NCBI GenBank assembly: GCA_029882215.1
Contig: JAOULC010000025.1
Span: 1 to 44,032, forward strand
Length of the DNA stretch: 44,032 nucleotides
Direction: 5' to 3'
DNA from: Gammaproteobacteria bacterium
GTDB lineage: Bacteria; Pseudomonadota; Gammaproteobacteria; SZUA-229
Below the pieces are notes generated by a model that was not told the origin of the DNA, did not search any database, and saw only the letters and a program-made list of their open reading frames with translations. Below are positions 1-10,071 of this stretch, piece by piece (the stretch's first letter is position 1; each line of letters starts with the position of its first letter). Position numbers and translations under genes: made by a program.

Positions 1-3000
1 GCAGCCGATTTAATTTCTTCTAAACCATTGTCAATTACCGCTGCCGGTGTGCTGGTGCTGGAAAATAATGGCACGGCGGCAACGATTAACTCCAATAACA
101 ATAATATATCTGTCGTGGCTAATGATGTGCAATTGTTTGGCACAATTAATTCCGGAACAGGTGCGTTAAGTATTTCATCCGGAGCCGGGCTTGGTATGGA
201 TCTTGGGGAACAGATTGCTGCAGGCTTTGGACTGGATAATGCAGAGTTTGCTAAATTAACTTCGGCTCACCTGGTATTAGGCCAGCCGGCCATCGCTGAT
301 GTATTTATTAATAGCCCGCTTACTGTCAGTGGGGATTTAACAATCAATGCCGGCAATATAAATTTTAATCAGCCGATATCAACAACAGGTATTAGCGCAA
401 CGGGTAATGTGTTGCTGAATGCACAGGCTTCAATTGTTGATAATGCTGGCATTGATTTAGATATTGTGGCGAGCAATATCAGTCTGCACGCACAATCCGG
501 TATCGGCAATACTAATCCGTTAGAAATACAACTTGCAAATGCAACAGGCATTCTGGATTTCAGTAACTTAGCTGGCTCGGTTGATATCATTAATACAGCG
601 GTTTCAGCAAGCGATGTGATGCAAGTATTTGGTACTAATCTGGGTGCTGGCGATGCGCTGACGATAGGCAATGATTTTGGTGTGACTGACATTATTGCCA
701 GTGGAGTGACAAGTAATCAGGGCTTGCTGGAAATTGTTACTGACACGCTGAATGTTAATGCGCTGCTGGATAATAATAATAGTAGTATGCCGATGAAGTT
801 ACTGGTTAATGACCTTGAAATAACGGCCGATTTATTCAGTACCACTGGCGGAGTGAAAATCGGTACCTTAAGCGATGGCACAGGCATTACATTTGCCGGT
901 GGTGTAACGACTGGCCTTGATCTGACACAATCTGAAATTGATTTTATTAATGCACCGTCTATAGATTTCGGTATTAAAGATATGCCGCTTGCCGGTATGG
1001 GTACGGGCGATATTATTTTTGCCGCGGGCATAAATTTTGGCGCGAGTGATGTATCGTTTTTAACAATGGCTGATCTGCGTTTTTTACAGGGAGCGCTAAC
1101 CGCCATCACGACTTCGGGTAATGTTTTTATCGATACTGCTGGCAGTGTTATCGGGCAGTCTATTGACGTTACTGATATCAGCGCAACGAATCTTGATTTT
1201 ATAACAGCTCTGGATTTTGGAAACACGCTGAGCAATGCTATTGAACTAGATGTGGCACTGCTGGCCGGTAGCACGCCGGGCGGAGAGATTTATATTGATA
1301 GCCCAGCTGCATTGTTAGTTGGATTCATTAATTCGGCCAGCGGCTTGCCTGTATGGATGCAGGCGAATGGTGATATTACGCTTGCCACACTCACTACTAG
1401 TGGCAGCAATATAAGCCTAAATACCAGCGCACTAACCAATGGTGTCGGCGGTGCTATTTTGCATGATGGCGTTGCAGCAAATAATATTAATGGCGCTAAT
1501 GATCTTAATTTGTTATCAGAAACCGGCGTGGGAAGTTTGCAGAATGCGATTGAAATCACTAATGTCACTGGAAATATTTCCGCTGATGTGATGTCTGTCG
1601 GTAATATTTATCTTGATAACGTCGGTGCAGCTAGCGGCAGCTTATTACTTGATAGTATGACGACGTTGGCGGGTGATGTATTAATACGTAATTTGAACAC
1701 CGCGCAAAGCACAAATATTATGACGCAGTTACTGGCCACCGGTAATATCACAGTGGAATCCAATTCAGATATTAATGTTAATAATAATGTCATCGCAAGC
1801 GGCGGCTCGGTTGTCGATTTGCGGGTGGTCGGTGGCACAGGTGATGTCAATATAAATTCATTGCTGCAGGCAGATAATGGATCGGTCGCTGTTCTGACAA
1901 ACAGTGGTGGTATCAGTTTTGGAACGGGTGGTTATATCAGTAGCAATGCCGGTGTCGTCAGTCTTAATGCATCCGGTTCGATTAGCGATGGCGGTGCGCT
2001 TGGCGCACATCTGCGGGGTGCCGATTCAGTGATGCTTAATGCAGCATTGGGTATCGGTACACTGGCTGCACCGATTACTGTTGAAGATATTGGTGTTGGT
2101 GGTTTAACGCTGTCCTCTACATTAAGCAATGGTATTTATGTTAATAATGTAGCCGCTAGTCTAATCTCTGATTTTGTTATTAATTCGGTGACAGCGGCTA
2201 ATGGCGAGGTTTTCATTAACAACCTGAATGCGGCGCAGGGCACAAAAATTTCAGGAAGCAGTCTGCTTTCCGGCGGTAATTTTTCTGTAAGTTCGATTGC
2301 TTCTATGTTTATTGATGGCAGTATTACTGACAGTTCTGCCGGCATAATTGATCTGCAAGTTAATGGTGCCGGTGGTTCATTATTTATTAATAGTGGCTCG
2401 ATACAAAGCAGCACAGGCACTATTAGTTTGCTGGCGGCTAACGACATTCAGCTAAGTGGTGCTACGATTTTACAAACCGCACAGCCCGGTCTGATTTCCC
2501 TGACAGCCAACAACGGTCAGGTATTTTCTGATCCTGCGGTATCCATCACGGGTGGCGCGAGTTTAGCTGTATTGGCTAACACTGGTATTATCTTAAACGG
2601 CAGCAATGATGTCGGGGCAGTCAGTTTTAGTACAGCAGCAGGTGATATTGATTTTTCAGGAAGTAATGATATCTTGTTAGATGTTATCAGTGCATCAACT
2701 ACCAGCAGTGTAACGCTGACAGCAGCGGGGTCTATTATTGATGCAAATGGAGCGACTGATAATATAACGGCGCAAACGATTTCACTGAATGCAGCCAATG
2801 GTATTGGTACACTGACCGATCCGATCGAGACAGCTGCTGCAGTTTCTTTGCTTTTCAATAATGCCGCCAATGATGTGTTTATAAATGATAGTAATGCAGT
2901 GTTATTACTGCCTTCAGTTAGTGGCGGTAATGCAAATATTTCTTTTGTGAATAATATGCAACTGAATACAGTTGTTGCTGCAGGTAATTTAAGCCTGATA

Positions 3001-5043
3001 TCACAAGCCGGGTATATTCAGGATAGTAATGACAGCGGTTTAGTGACGCTGAATTTAACGGCAGCCAGTATCGACTTGTCGGCATCTACCGGTATCGGTT
3101 TGGGTAATCCAATTGAAACACAACTAACCGCTTCAACCGGTGTGATTAATGCGGTTAATAGCAGTTCAGGTAGCGTTGAGATCGAAAACTGGGCGATAAA
3201 CAGCACGGATGTCGCTACATTTACAGCCAATAATTTAGCGCTTGGTGGAGCTGTGTTTTTATTGAATCCATTCGGTGTTATGCAGGCGGGTAATATCAGC
3301 GCTAATCAGGGCGCGATAGAATTAAAAGCGCTGGATTTGAATATTAGCGGCACGGTAAATAATAATGATCTTGCCACCGGTAATGGCGTGTTGCTGGTGG
3401 CTGATGAGCTATTAATCAGTGGTGGTTCTGTAAATGCCAATAATGGTGATGTGGAAATCTTTACGTTAACAGACGGGCGCGCGATAACACTTGGCGCGGC
3501 TGATCTCAGTGGCAACTCTCTTGCACTGCTGCAATCTGACATGGATGCGATAACGTCAGCGCGTTTAAGTATTGGCTTAATGGATAGCGTTAACTCACTT
3601 GGCAGTGGTGACATTACAATCGCCGGCGTGCTGGATGTCGGAGCCAAAGATATCCGGCTGCAAACACTGGCAAATATAAATTTTAATAATGGCACTGTAA
3701 GCGGCTTATCGACCAGTGGCCTGATGGAACTGAACGCAGGTCTGGCTATTATTGGAGACAACTCAAGCGGCATTAATCTGACGGCAGCGGGGCTTAGTCT
3801 TGAGGCAAGTCACGGCATCGGCTCAGTCGATGCGATTCGTACACAAGTGAGTGACTTAACGGTCTTTAATCAGTTTTCAAATAATATTAATGTCAGTAAT
3901 AGCGGTGCCTTAACGGTAAATGACAGTGCAAATCTGGGCGGCGCAATGTCATTGTCTTCGGACAACAGCTTAACACTGACACCGTTTGCCGGGCTGGCGG
4001 GAACAACCGGTGCGATTGCACAAACTGATCTGACACTGAAGGCGGCTAACAGCCTTTTGATTAACGGCGTAACGAGCGCTGCTAATATAAATTTACTATC
4101 GGATAACGGCATAATCATCAATGAAGTGGTGACGGCAACAGCTGGTTTAGTGATGAATGCGGATGCAGATGCTAATGCTGCCGGTGATCTGTTAATTGAA
4201 AATATTAATGCCGCTGTGTTAGCTGTGAACGCAGCGGATATCTCGGTTAACGCGGCAGCGGTTAACTTACTGGCCAGCAGTGGTGCTGTGCATGTGAGCA
4301 GTGAAGCCGGTTTGAATCTGCTGGCCAGGACTAATGTCAATATTGCTGGCGGCGACGGTGCAGGCTTTGATGCTTACTTATCTGCCAGCGGCAATATCAA
4401 TATGGATATTACCGGCAATCTGTTACTGAACGGTGGAACCGGTTCGAACACGGCTGCATCGATTTTTGATGTCAGCGCGAGCCATAGCAATATTCTGAAT
4501 ATGGCGGTTGCGGGTAATGTCACACTTAATGGCGGGCCGGGAGTCAGCAGCGGTGCTTATATTTCCGCTGGTGAAGTCAATATGCTGGTTGGCGGTGATA
4601 TGACACTGAGCGGAAGCCCGGCAAATTTTAGCCCGGCACAGGTGAGGGGGTTTGGTCTTGATATGTCATTGCATGTTGCCGGCAATTTAAGTTTTAGTGA
4701 TGGCACAGGTAGTGCCTCATTAGCGCAAGTGATTTCAAATGATGGTCTGGGCTATTTGCAGCTGAGTTATCTGAGCTGTAGTGGTTGTGCAACGGGGCTG
4801 TTGTATTTAGACCAGCCGATCCCAAATGCCGCGACGAATGAAATCGTCAGTGCGCAAAATACTTCTGTGATCAGCACCGGGCCGGTGGTTTCATCCAGTG
4901 ATGCGCTGCTGGCATTTTTAGAGGAGAGTCTCGCGGGGGCTGACTCAAATCAACAAGCCGGCACAATATTGACTACGACGGCTGAAGATGAAGCCGGCGC
5001 TCAGGACAAAGAGCCGCAGGCAAAAGTGCTGGTGTGCCGTTAA
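1..5043 (+). CDS. Filamentous-haemagglutinin-like exoprotein, 3' part (5' end outside window)
   Basis: The reading frame is open from base 1 with no stop, so the first TTG at base 28 is not a real start; at least 1680 residues are visible and the gene begins upstream. The protein is rich in Asn, Gly, Ser, Ala, Ile and Val and consists of short beta-strand repeats, as in right-handed beta-helix adhesins. A GIGxxxPIE-type motif recurs (around bases 500, 2050, 2805, 3090 and 3815). A second motif, L-x-x-x-E/D-(M/I)-D/A-x-I/L followed by an IG or LG turn, recurs near bases 220-280, 920-990 and 3530-3580; this is typical of large TPS/haemagglutinin-family exoproteins. No C-terminal autotransporter barrel is present; the end is polar and acidic and stops in VLVCR. 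I infer a secreted two-partner-type adhesin. The N-terminal TPS secretion domain and the TpsB transporter are not in view. Substrate is unknown. Confidence 0.8.
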   Translation, partial: AADLISSKPLSITAAGVLVLENNGTAATINSNNNNISVVANDVQLFGTINSGTGALSISSGAGLGMDLGEQIAAGFGLDNAEFAKLTSAHLVLGQPAIADVFINSPLTVSGDLTINAGNINFNQPISTTGISATGNVLLNAQASIVDNAGIDLDIVASNISLHAQSGIGNTNPLEIQLANATGILDFSNLAGSVDIINTAVSASDVMQVFGTNLGAGDALTIGNDFGVTDIIASGVTSNQGLLEIVTDTLNVNALLDNNNSSMPMKLLVNDLEITADLFSTTGGVKIGTLSDGTGITFAGGVTTGLDLTQSEIDFINAPSIDFGIKDMPLAGMGTGDIIFAAGINFGASDVSFLTMADLRFLQGALTAITTSGNVFIDTAGSVIGQSIDVTDISATNLDFITALDFGNTLSNAIELDVALLAGSTPGGEIYIDSPAALLVGFINSASGLPVWMQANGDITLATLTTSGSNISLNTSALTNGVGGAILHDGVAANNINGANDLNLLSETGVGSLQNAIEITNVTGNISADVMSVGNIYLDNVGAASGSLLLDSMTTLAGDVLIRNLNTAQSTNIMTQLLATGNITVESNSDINVNNNVIASGGSVVDLRVVGGTGDVNINSLLQADNGSVAVLTNSGGISFGTGGYISSNAGVVSLNASGSISDGGALGAHLRGADSVMLNAALGIGTLAAPITVEDIGVGGLTLSSTLSNGIYVNNVAASLISDFVINSVTAANGEVFINNLNAAQGTKISGSSLLSGGNFSVSSIASMFIDGSITDSSAGIIDLQVNGAGGSLFINSGSIQSSTGTISLLAANDIQLSGATILQTAQPGLISLTANNGQVFSDPAVSITGGASLAVLANTGIILNGSNDVGAVSFSTAAGDIDFSGSNDILLDVISASTTSSVTLTAAGSIIDANGATDNITAQTISLNAANGIGTLTDPIETAAAVSLLFNNAANDVFINDSNAVLLLPSVSGGNANISFVNNMQLNTVVAAGNLSLISQAGYIQDSNDSGLVTLNLTAASIDLSASTGIGLGNPIETQLTASTGVINAVNSSSGSVEIENWAINSTDVATFTANNLALGGAVFLLNPFGVMQAGNISANQGAIELKALDLNISGTVNNNDLATGNGVLLVADELLISGGSVNANNGDVEIFTLTDGRAITLGAADLSGNSLALLQSDMDAITSARLSIGLMDSVNSLGSGDITIAGVLDVGAKDIRLQTLANINFNNGTVSGLSTSGLMELNAGLAIIGDNSSGINLTAAGLSLEASHGIGSVDAIRTQVSDLTVFNQFSNNINVSNSGALTVNDSANLGGAMSLSSDNSLTLTPFAGLAGTTGAIAQTDLTLKAANSLLINGVTSAANINLLSDNGIIINEVVTATAGLVMNADADANAAGDLLIENINAAVLAVNAADISVNAAAVNLLASSGAVHVSSEAGLNLLARTNVNIAGGDGAGFDAYLSASGNINMDITGNLLLNGGTGSNTAASIFDVSASHSNILNMAVAGNVTLNGGPGVSSGAYISAGEVNMLVGGDMTLSGSPANFSPAQVRGFGLDMSLHVAGNLSFSDGTGSASLAQVISNDGLGYLQLSYLSCSGCATGLLYLDQPIPNAATNEIVSAQNTSVISTGPVVSSSDALLAFLEESLAGADSNQQAGTILTTTAEDEAGAQDKEPQAKVLVCR

Positions 5044-5341
5044 TTGAGTCGTCATCGTTACCAGTAGGCGGGATTATGTGCTTCCACCCGTCTCTGGCAT
5101 CAATACTCTTATCTGAATCCCTCTATTGAGTTAGAATAAACGCTTGCAAGCCTGTGTGGCCTTTGTTAAAAATGCGCCGGGTTGATTTTTATTGAGAAAT
5201 CAATGCATTAGAATCATTATAATAAGATGTCATGATTTACTTTATTCTGTAGAGAGCGGTTAGTCAGACAGTATTCAGGCGATAACCTTTTTATTATTGT
5301 TATCGTATAACCGGCTTATAATTTTAGGGACCCCGGTCTTC
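5044..5341. other. Intergenic gap upstream of the HzsA-like gene
   Basis: No gene is seen in these 298 bases. A TATAAT box at 5218-5223 has TTGAGA at 5192-5197 upstream, but the 20-base spacing is too long for a standard sigma-70 promoter. The promoter of the following operon probably lies here, but I cannot place it. No U-tract terminator for the preceding gene is visible. Confidence 0.3.
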
Positions 5342-8197
5342 ATGGAGCGAGTTTTTAAAGAATGTATGAGGCTGCGTTATATTGGCATGATGCTGATAGC
5401 AGCCAGCCTGATATCATGCAACGCATTCGATTTTAATGGCGAAAATATATCGCCGGTCAGCAGTTCCCCCATTGTTTACGTTAAACGCCCTGTCCGGGCA
5501 CTGGCTGAGCCGATTGACCCGGCAGGCTTTGCTGCGGGTGGTGATCTGTACTGGCGCGATGCGGCCTCGGCTTCTGCAGAAGAGATCAATTTAACCCGCA
5601 CTCAAACCGCAGGTGGCGGTGATGTCAGCAGCCCCGAGGTGTCTTATGACGGCACAAAAGTTGTTTTCTCAATGCGCCGGCCGGCTGATAACAGCTGGAA
5701 TATCTGGTTGCTGGATGTCAGTACAAAACAATTAATTCAGCTGACAACAGATGATGCTAGCGAGGTTTATCATGACTTACACCCGCATTTTCTGGCGGAT
5801 GGCCGCATTGTTTTCGCATCGGACCGGCAATTAGCCAGCCGGGCACAATTAAGCGCTAATAGCACAGAAGCTTTTTCCTATCTGGATCCCAAAGGTCGTC
5901 ATCCCGCCAGCTTGTTGCATGTGATGGAAGCTGATGGCAGTAATATGAAACAAATCTCGTTTCATGTTGGTCATGACCGTGATGTGAGCTTGCTGGCTAA
6001 CGGCAAGCTCATGTTTAATCGCTGGGAAGTGACGGGCCAAAGGAATCATTTTCCGCTGATAACAATGAACCCTGACGGCAGCGGCATTCAAACATTGTAT
6101 GGTGCCTATAGTAAGGGCAATAGTTTTCTTAGTCCGCGGCAACTGGAAAACGGCCACTTAATTGCTGTGCACGCGCCGGTTTCCGGTGCCCACGGTGGTG
6201 GTGCTTTAGTCGAAATAGATATCGAACAATATGGCGATCTGGAAGACAGAATCAGTTTTCCGGCAGCAAACGCTGCCGCACAAAAACAACTCTCGCTGAA
6301 CCGCATCAATATTGAAGCCGGTGTCTCGGCTTATGGCCGTTTCCTGAGTCCTTATCCGCTAGCAGATGGCTCCAATAGAATTTTAGTGAGCTGGTCAGCC
6401 AGTAATAAAACTCAGATAAATGACCTGCAAAACGGCAGTCTGGTCATTACCGAAGGTCATCCGTCTTACGGGATCTATATCATGGACCTTGGCAGCAAAA
6501 GCATGACACCAATTGTGCCCGGGGCGCAGGGTGTGATGGCTTATGATGCGGTCTCGGTTGAGGCGCGTACGATACCTGCGCTGATTGCGGATGCTTTTTC
6601 CGGTATTGGCGGCACGCTCGATGCGACACTGGAAACAGCGGGCCAGGGTGCTGTGCATATACGCAGTGTGTACGATACCGATATGAACGGTTTACTGGGG
6701 CCTTCGATGCTGGTTGGCACGGAAGTGATTGCGCAGACACCTTCTGTAAATGGTGATGTCCGTCCGATGGTGGCCGATCTGGCGACAATAAAAAACCGTG
6801 TCAGTACACCGGTGGATAATCGTGTTGCCCGTTTTGTGCGGATCAGCAAAGCGGTGCCGGTGCCGCAGGGAGCCGGCCGGGATTTGCCCGGTGACGCATC
6901 TGGCGTGATGCAGCAAATCCTGGGTTATTCAGAAGTTGAAGCCGATGGCTCGGTCATGCTTAAAATACCGGCCGATACCCCGGTCGCGATCAGTGTGCTG
7001 GATGCGCAGGGCCGTGCCATTACTAATCACAACTCATGGTTGCAGGTGCGTCCCGGTGAAACGCTGCAGTGTGCTGGCTGCCATAGTCCCCGTCGTCGGG
7101 CGCCACTCAATGTCTCGCCGGTGGCGGGCAATCACCCGATCGTGCAACTGACAGCCCAGTCCGGTGAAACAATGGCAAAAACGCGGGCGAGAATTAATAG
7201 TCTTGCTGATTTAAATCCGGATATTGTTTATACCGATGATGTCTGGATAACTGATTTTGTTGCTGCTTCAACGGCAGCAGGTCAGACGCTTAGTCCGGCG
7301 GCGGCGATTGATATTAATTACAGCGCGTTAACAACCGCGCAACCAGTTGGCGGGGTAATTAATTTTGTTGAGCACATACAGCCAATTTTTGATGCTAACT
7401 GTGTCAGTTGTCATAATGGCACGGAGAGGCCGGATCTGAGAGCGCTTACAGACACTGACGGCGTGTTGTTATCGTATAAAAATTTAATCAAGGGCCCGGC
7501 CGACCTCGATCCTCTTAATCCTGTGCTTAATTTGAAAGAAGGCGCTTACCTGACGCAGCGTCAATTGCCGTATGTGATGACAGGCGGACCAAGAGACTCA
7601 TCACGTAACAGTTATTTAACTGAAAAACTTTATAATACCGAATTACGTGCGCGCAGAGTCTTGTCCGGCAGTGATCACTCAGTTTACGTCAATGCATCTG
7701 AAATGCGTTTGCTGGTTGAATGGATGGATACCGGAGGCAATTATTACAACAGCCCGTTTGGTGCGGATGTTGTGAATATTGGTCAGCGTGATTTAGCGGA
7801 AGTGATCGGCGTGATTACCGCGCCGGATTTTGGCGAGTTCAAAAACAGCATTAAGCCCGTATTAGATAATCGCTGTGCCAGTTGCCATAAGGCGATCGGT
7901 AACAAAAGTGATTTTAATCAACGCACAGTGACCAGCACTCTCGTGAACCCGCTGCCTTCAGAGCATTATCCAGTGCGCTTTGTGCTAACCGGCGATGATG
8001 CCGGTGATTATCGCGCAGCGATGGCTTTTATAGAGGACCGTTCGGCAGCGGCACAGAACAGTCTGATTAGCCGGCCCTTATCAAATGGACTGACACCGCT
8101 GCACCCGCAAATATCTGACGGTGCCGCAGGCTTTATACCGGTGCTGCAAAAGACCGATGCGGATTATACATCCCTGGTTAACTGGATAACGCCATGA
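5342..8197 (+). CDS. HzsA-like tri-haem c-type cytochrome lipoprotein with TolB-type repeats
   Basis: About 951 residues. I prefer ATG 5342 (AGGGA 11 bases upstream) over the TTG at 5297; ATG 5366 is also possible. Both ATG starts give a lipoprotein signal ending in the lipobox LISC (Cys26). Residues about 90-165 hold TolB/PD40-type propeller repeats. The middle resembles the hydrazine synthase alpha-subunit (HzsA) middle domain as found in non-anammox bacteria. Three CxxCH haem sites are seen: CAGCH (residue 577), CVSCH (687) and CASCH (845). The protein is therefore an exported, probably outer-membrane-anchored, multihaem redox protein. Hydrazine synthesis is not implied: the other Hzs subunits are absent. 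Its TGA overlaps the next ATG by four bases, which ties it to the barrel/TPR/Exb operon. Its electron partner and role there are unknown. Confidence 0.75.
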   Translation: MERVFKECMRLRYIGMMLIAASLISCNAFDFNGENISPVSSSPIVYVKRPVRALAEPIDPAGFAAGGDLYWRDAASASAEEINLTRTQTAGGGDVSSPEVSYDGTKVVFSMRRPADNSWNIWLLDVSTKQLIQLTTDDASEVYHDLHPHFLADGRIVFASDRQLASRAQLSANSTEAFSYLDPKGRHPASLLHVMEADGSNMKQISFHVGHDRDVSLLANGKLMFNRWEVTGQRNHFPLITMNPDGSGIQTLYGAYSKGNSFLSPRQLENGHLIAVHAPVSGAHGGGALVEIDIEQYGDLEDRISFPAANAAAQKQLSLNRINIEAGVSAYGRFLSPYPLADGSNRILVSWSASNKTQINDLQNGSLVITEGHPSYGIYIMDLGSKSMTPIVPGAQGVMAYDAVSVEARTIPALIADAFSGIGGTLDATLETAGQGAVHIRSVYDTDMNGLLGPSMLVGTEVIAQTPSVNGDVRPMVADLATIKNRVSTPVDNRVARFVRISKAVPVPQGAGRDLPGDASGVMQQILGYSEVEADGSVMLKIPADTPVAISVLDAQGRAITNHNSWLQVRPGETLQCAGCHSPRRRAPLNVSPVAGNHPIVQLTAQSGETMAKTRARINSLADLNPDIVYTDDVWITDFVAASTAAGQTLSPAAAIDINYSALTTAQPVGGVINFVEHIQPIFDANCVSCHNGTERPDLRALTDTDGVLLSYKNLIKGPADLDPLNPVLNLKEGAYLTQRQLPYVMTGGPRDSSRNSYLTEKLYNTELRARRVLSGSDHSVYVNASEMRLLVEWMDTGGNYYNSPFGADVVNIGQRDLAEVIGVITAPDFGEFKNSIKPVLDNRCASCHKAIGNKSDFNQRTVTSTLVNPLPSEHYPVRFVLTGDDAGDYRAAMAFIEDRSAAAQNSLISRPLSNGLTPLHPQISDGAAGFIPVLQKTDADYTSLVNWITP

Positions 8198-8925
8198 TCA
8201 GGGTTTTGCTAAGTGTTATTTGTTTAATCATATCGCCGATGCTGCTGGCGCAAGAACACCTGGCGGTGGAAATCAGAGTGACTGAACCGTATCTGCAGCT
8301 GCATACCGGCCCGGCAAGTGAATACCGGATCGAACATATTCTGTTAACCGGTGAAAAAATACAGCTGGTGAAACAACATGCTGACTGGTTTTATTTCAGA
8401 AAAAATGAAAAAGTTTATGGCTGGGCTCAGCTGAAACAGTTACTGGATAATCGTGTTGACCGTTTTGGTATGAGCTTTGATGAGTTTTTAATAAATTACG
8501 AAGGTGAGCTTGAGTTTGACCTGATGTTTAAAAGCGGTTTTATGCAGGGTGACTTTTTACTGGGCTTTGAGCTCGGACATGCACTGAGTGAAGACAGCCG
8601 GATTGCGCTGAGTGTCCGTCAGGTACCGGGGAAAATTTCAGAAACTCGGATCACAACAGTCGATTATGAGTATTTTTTTAACAGACGATGGAAGCTGAGA
8701 CCGTTTGTATCCATTGGTTACGGCGAATTAAGCAATACACCGTCGGCTCAGGTTGTAGCCGGCAGTAAGATGTCATCAGCGGTTAGTAAACTGGGCGTCG
8801 GTACGTACTTTGCAGAGTCGAAACGGGTTAAGTTTTTGGCGGCGTTGACAGTGTACTCAGCGGATAGCGCTGAATTTACTAATAAATTACAAGAGCTTAG
8901 CATCGGCCTGAAATATGAATTTTAA
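8194..8925 (+). CDS. SH3b domain plus outer-membrane beta-barrel protein
   Basis: 243 residues, translationally coupled to the cytochrome gene through an ATGA overlap. A Sec signal peptide ends near LLAQ (residue 20). Residues about 25-75 look like a bacterial SH3 domain (LQLHTGPASEY, then a YGWAQ strand), which usually binds peptidoglycan or peptides. Residues about 85-243 alternate polar and apolar residues and end in an aromatic strand (GLKYEF), as in outer-membrane barrels. This SH3-plus-barrel layout is known in the myxobacterial/gammaproteobacterial barrel family that accompanies Agl-like clusters. I infer an outer-membrane component that could contact the cell wall on its periplasmic side. 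Channel activity or a ligand cannot be read from the sequence. Confidence 0.65.
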   Translation: MIRVLLSVICLIISPMLLAQEHLAVEIRVTEPYLQLHTGPASEYRIEHILLTGEKIQLVKQHADWFYFRKNEKVYGWAQLKQLLDNRVDRFGMSFDEFLINYEGELEFDLMFKSGFMQGDFLLGFELGHALSEDSRIALSVRQVPGKISETRITTVDYEYFFNRRWKLRPFVSIGYGELSNTPSAQVVAGSKMSSAVSKLGVGTYFAESKRVKFLAALTVYSADSAEFTNKLQELSIGLKYEF

Positions 8926-8935
8926 AGAGATGGTT

Positions 8936-9538
8936 ATGAAAAAAATACTGTTAATTTTCCTCTGTGTATATTCAGTGTCAGCAGCAGCCTTTGATATCGT
9001 AAAGCCGGATACAGAGCAGGAGCTGATCAGGGATTCTGATATAGATAATGTCAGTAGAAATATTGGTGTCTACGGCGGACTGATAAATCATGAAAATTTT
9101 AACAGCAGTTTTATTACAGCACTGTATTTTAGTTACCCGTTTGATGAAGATGTTTTTGTGGAAGCAGAATATGGCATCAGTGTTATAAATGACACGGAAT
9201 ATAGGAATATTGGGCTGCCGCTGTTGTCGCAAGAGGAGCTTAGTGTTCAGTTTTATACAATACTCGTTGGCTATAACATTTTACCGGGAGAGGTATACTG
9301 GAGCCGGGAAAAAACCCTGGTCTCAAGATTTTATTTGATTGCCGGTGTCGGTGCTGTCAGTTTTGATGATGCTGACTATGTCAGTATTCAGTTTGGTGCC
9401 GGTATTAAAATGGAGCTGGATAAAAACAAAAGTATACGCTTTGAGGCGAGAAACAGGATGTACGATACCGATGTGCTGGGTACAGATAAGCTGACAAATA
9501 ATATTGAGTTTCACCTGGGGGTTGACTGGGGTTTCTGA
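8936..9538 (+). CDS. Outer-membrane beta-barrel protein
   Basis: 200 residues from ATG 8936, which has AGAGA five bases upstream and begins directly with a signal peptide (MKKILLIFLC, cleavage near SAAA). An ATG at 8915 overlaps the previous gene but would put seven polar residues in front of the signal. The mature part has alternating strands with many aromatic residues (VYGGL, YFSYPF, FYLIAGVGAV, IQFGAGI) and ends in VDWGF, a C-terminal Phe typical of BamA-targeted barrels. It is a second, smaller barrel next to the SH3-barrel protein; the two may form a pair or a pore in the same complex. Its stop TGA overlaps the next ATG by one base. Confidence 0.65.
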   Translation: MKKILLIFLCVYSVSAAAFDIVKPDTEQELIRDSDIDNVSRNIGVYGGLINHENFNSSFITALYFSYPFDEDVFVEAEYGISVINDTEYRNIGLPLLSQEELSVQFYTILVGYNILPGEVYWSREKTLVSRFYLIAGVGAVSFDDADYVSIQFGAGIKMELDKNKSIRFEARNRMYDTDVLGTDKLTNNIEFHLGVDWGF

Positions 9539-10071
9539 TGTTAATGCGACTCAAAATAAAATATATTTTGCTGATTTTCGCTGTTTTTTTGCAGGCAGGT
9601 ATTTGCCTGGCCAGTGAGAAGGAGCAGCGGGCAATAACCGATCAGAAAATAAAGCTTAACACGCTGATGGTTGTAAAAGATGCGGTGCAGTTAGTTGAGG
9701 ATATTGCCTATCCTGAACAAAACAGGTTTAAACTTTATCTGACACATTCATCAGGCAAGTATTTTACAATTGAAAAACTGACCGTCATTGTTGACGGGAT
9801 TGATAAAGTAACGCATCGTTATGATGAACTCAAGCAGAATGCTTTGTTGAGGGGAGGTAGCAGTCGTATTTACAGAACATCGGTGTCAGAGGGTGTGCAC
9901 GAGCTGGTTGTTGTGTTTGATGGCACAGACAGGGATAAAAATATCATTAAAAATGCCAGAACATTTTTGCTTGATAAAAAAGCCGGTGAGATGATTGTTG
10001 TAGTCAGTGTGAAGGATAATGATCAGACTCTCAGGCCAGACTTTGAGTTCTCGGTAATCAAAGGGCAATAA
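9538..10071 (+). CDS. Small exported protein of unknown function in the Exb/TPR operon
   Basis: 177 residues with an N-terminal hydrophobic signal segment (YILLIFAVFLQAG, cleavage near LASE). The mature part is a beta-rich periplasmic domain with repeated V/I-rich strands (KLTVIVDGI, HELVVVFDG, MIVVVSVKD), possibly an Ig-like fold. I see no enzyme motif. An alternative ATG at 9544 fits equally well. It overlaps its neighbours by one base at each end (TGATG and TAATG), so it is translated together with the barrel and TPR proteins and is probably a structural or adaptor part of the same complex. Confidence 0.6.
   Translation: MLMRLKIKYILLIFAVFLQAGICLASEKEQRAITDQKIKLNTLMVVKDAVQLVEDIAYPEQNRFKLYLTHSSGKYFTIEKLTVIVDGIDKVTHRYDELKQNALLRGGSSRIYRTSVSEGVHELVVVFDGTDRDKNIIKNARTFLLDKKAGEMIVVVSVKDNDQTLRPDFEFSVIKGQ

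Noticed and set aside
369-4340. A series of open frames on the minus strand under the haemagglutinin-like gene
   Set aside because: They follow the repeated codon pattern of the + strand gene, lack ribosome sites and have low-complexity translations without domains.
5192-5223. Possible sigma-70 promoter TTGAGA / TATAAT
   Set aside because: The spacing is 20 bases instead of 16-18, so I did not list it as a promoter.
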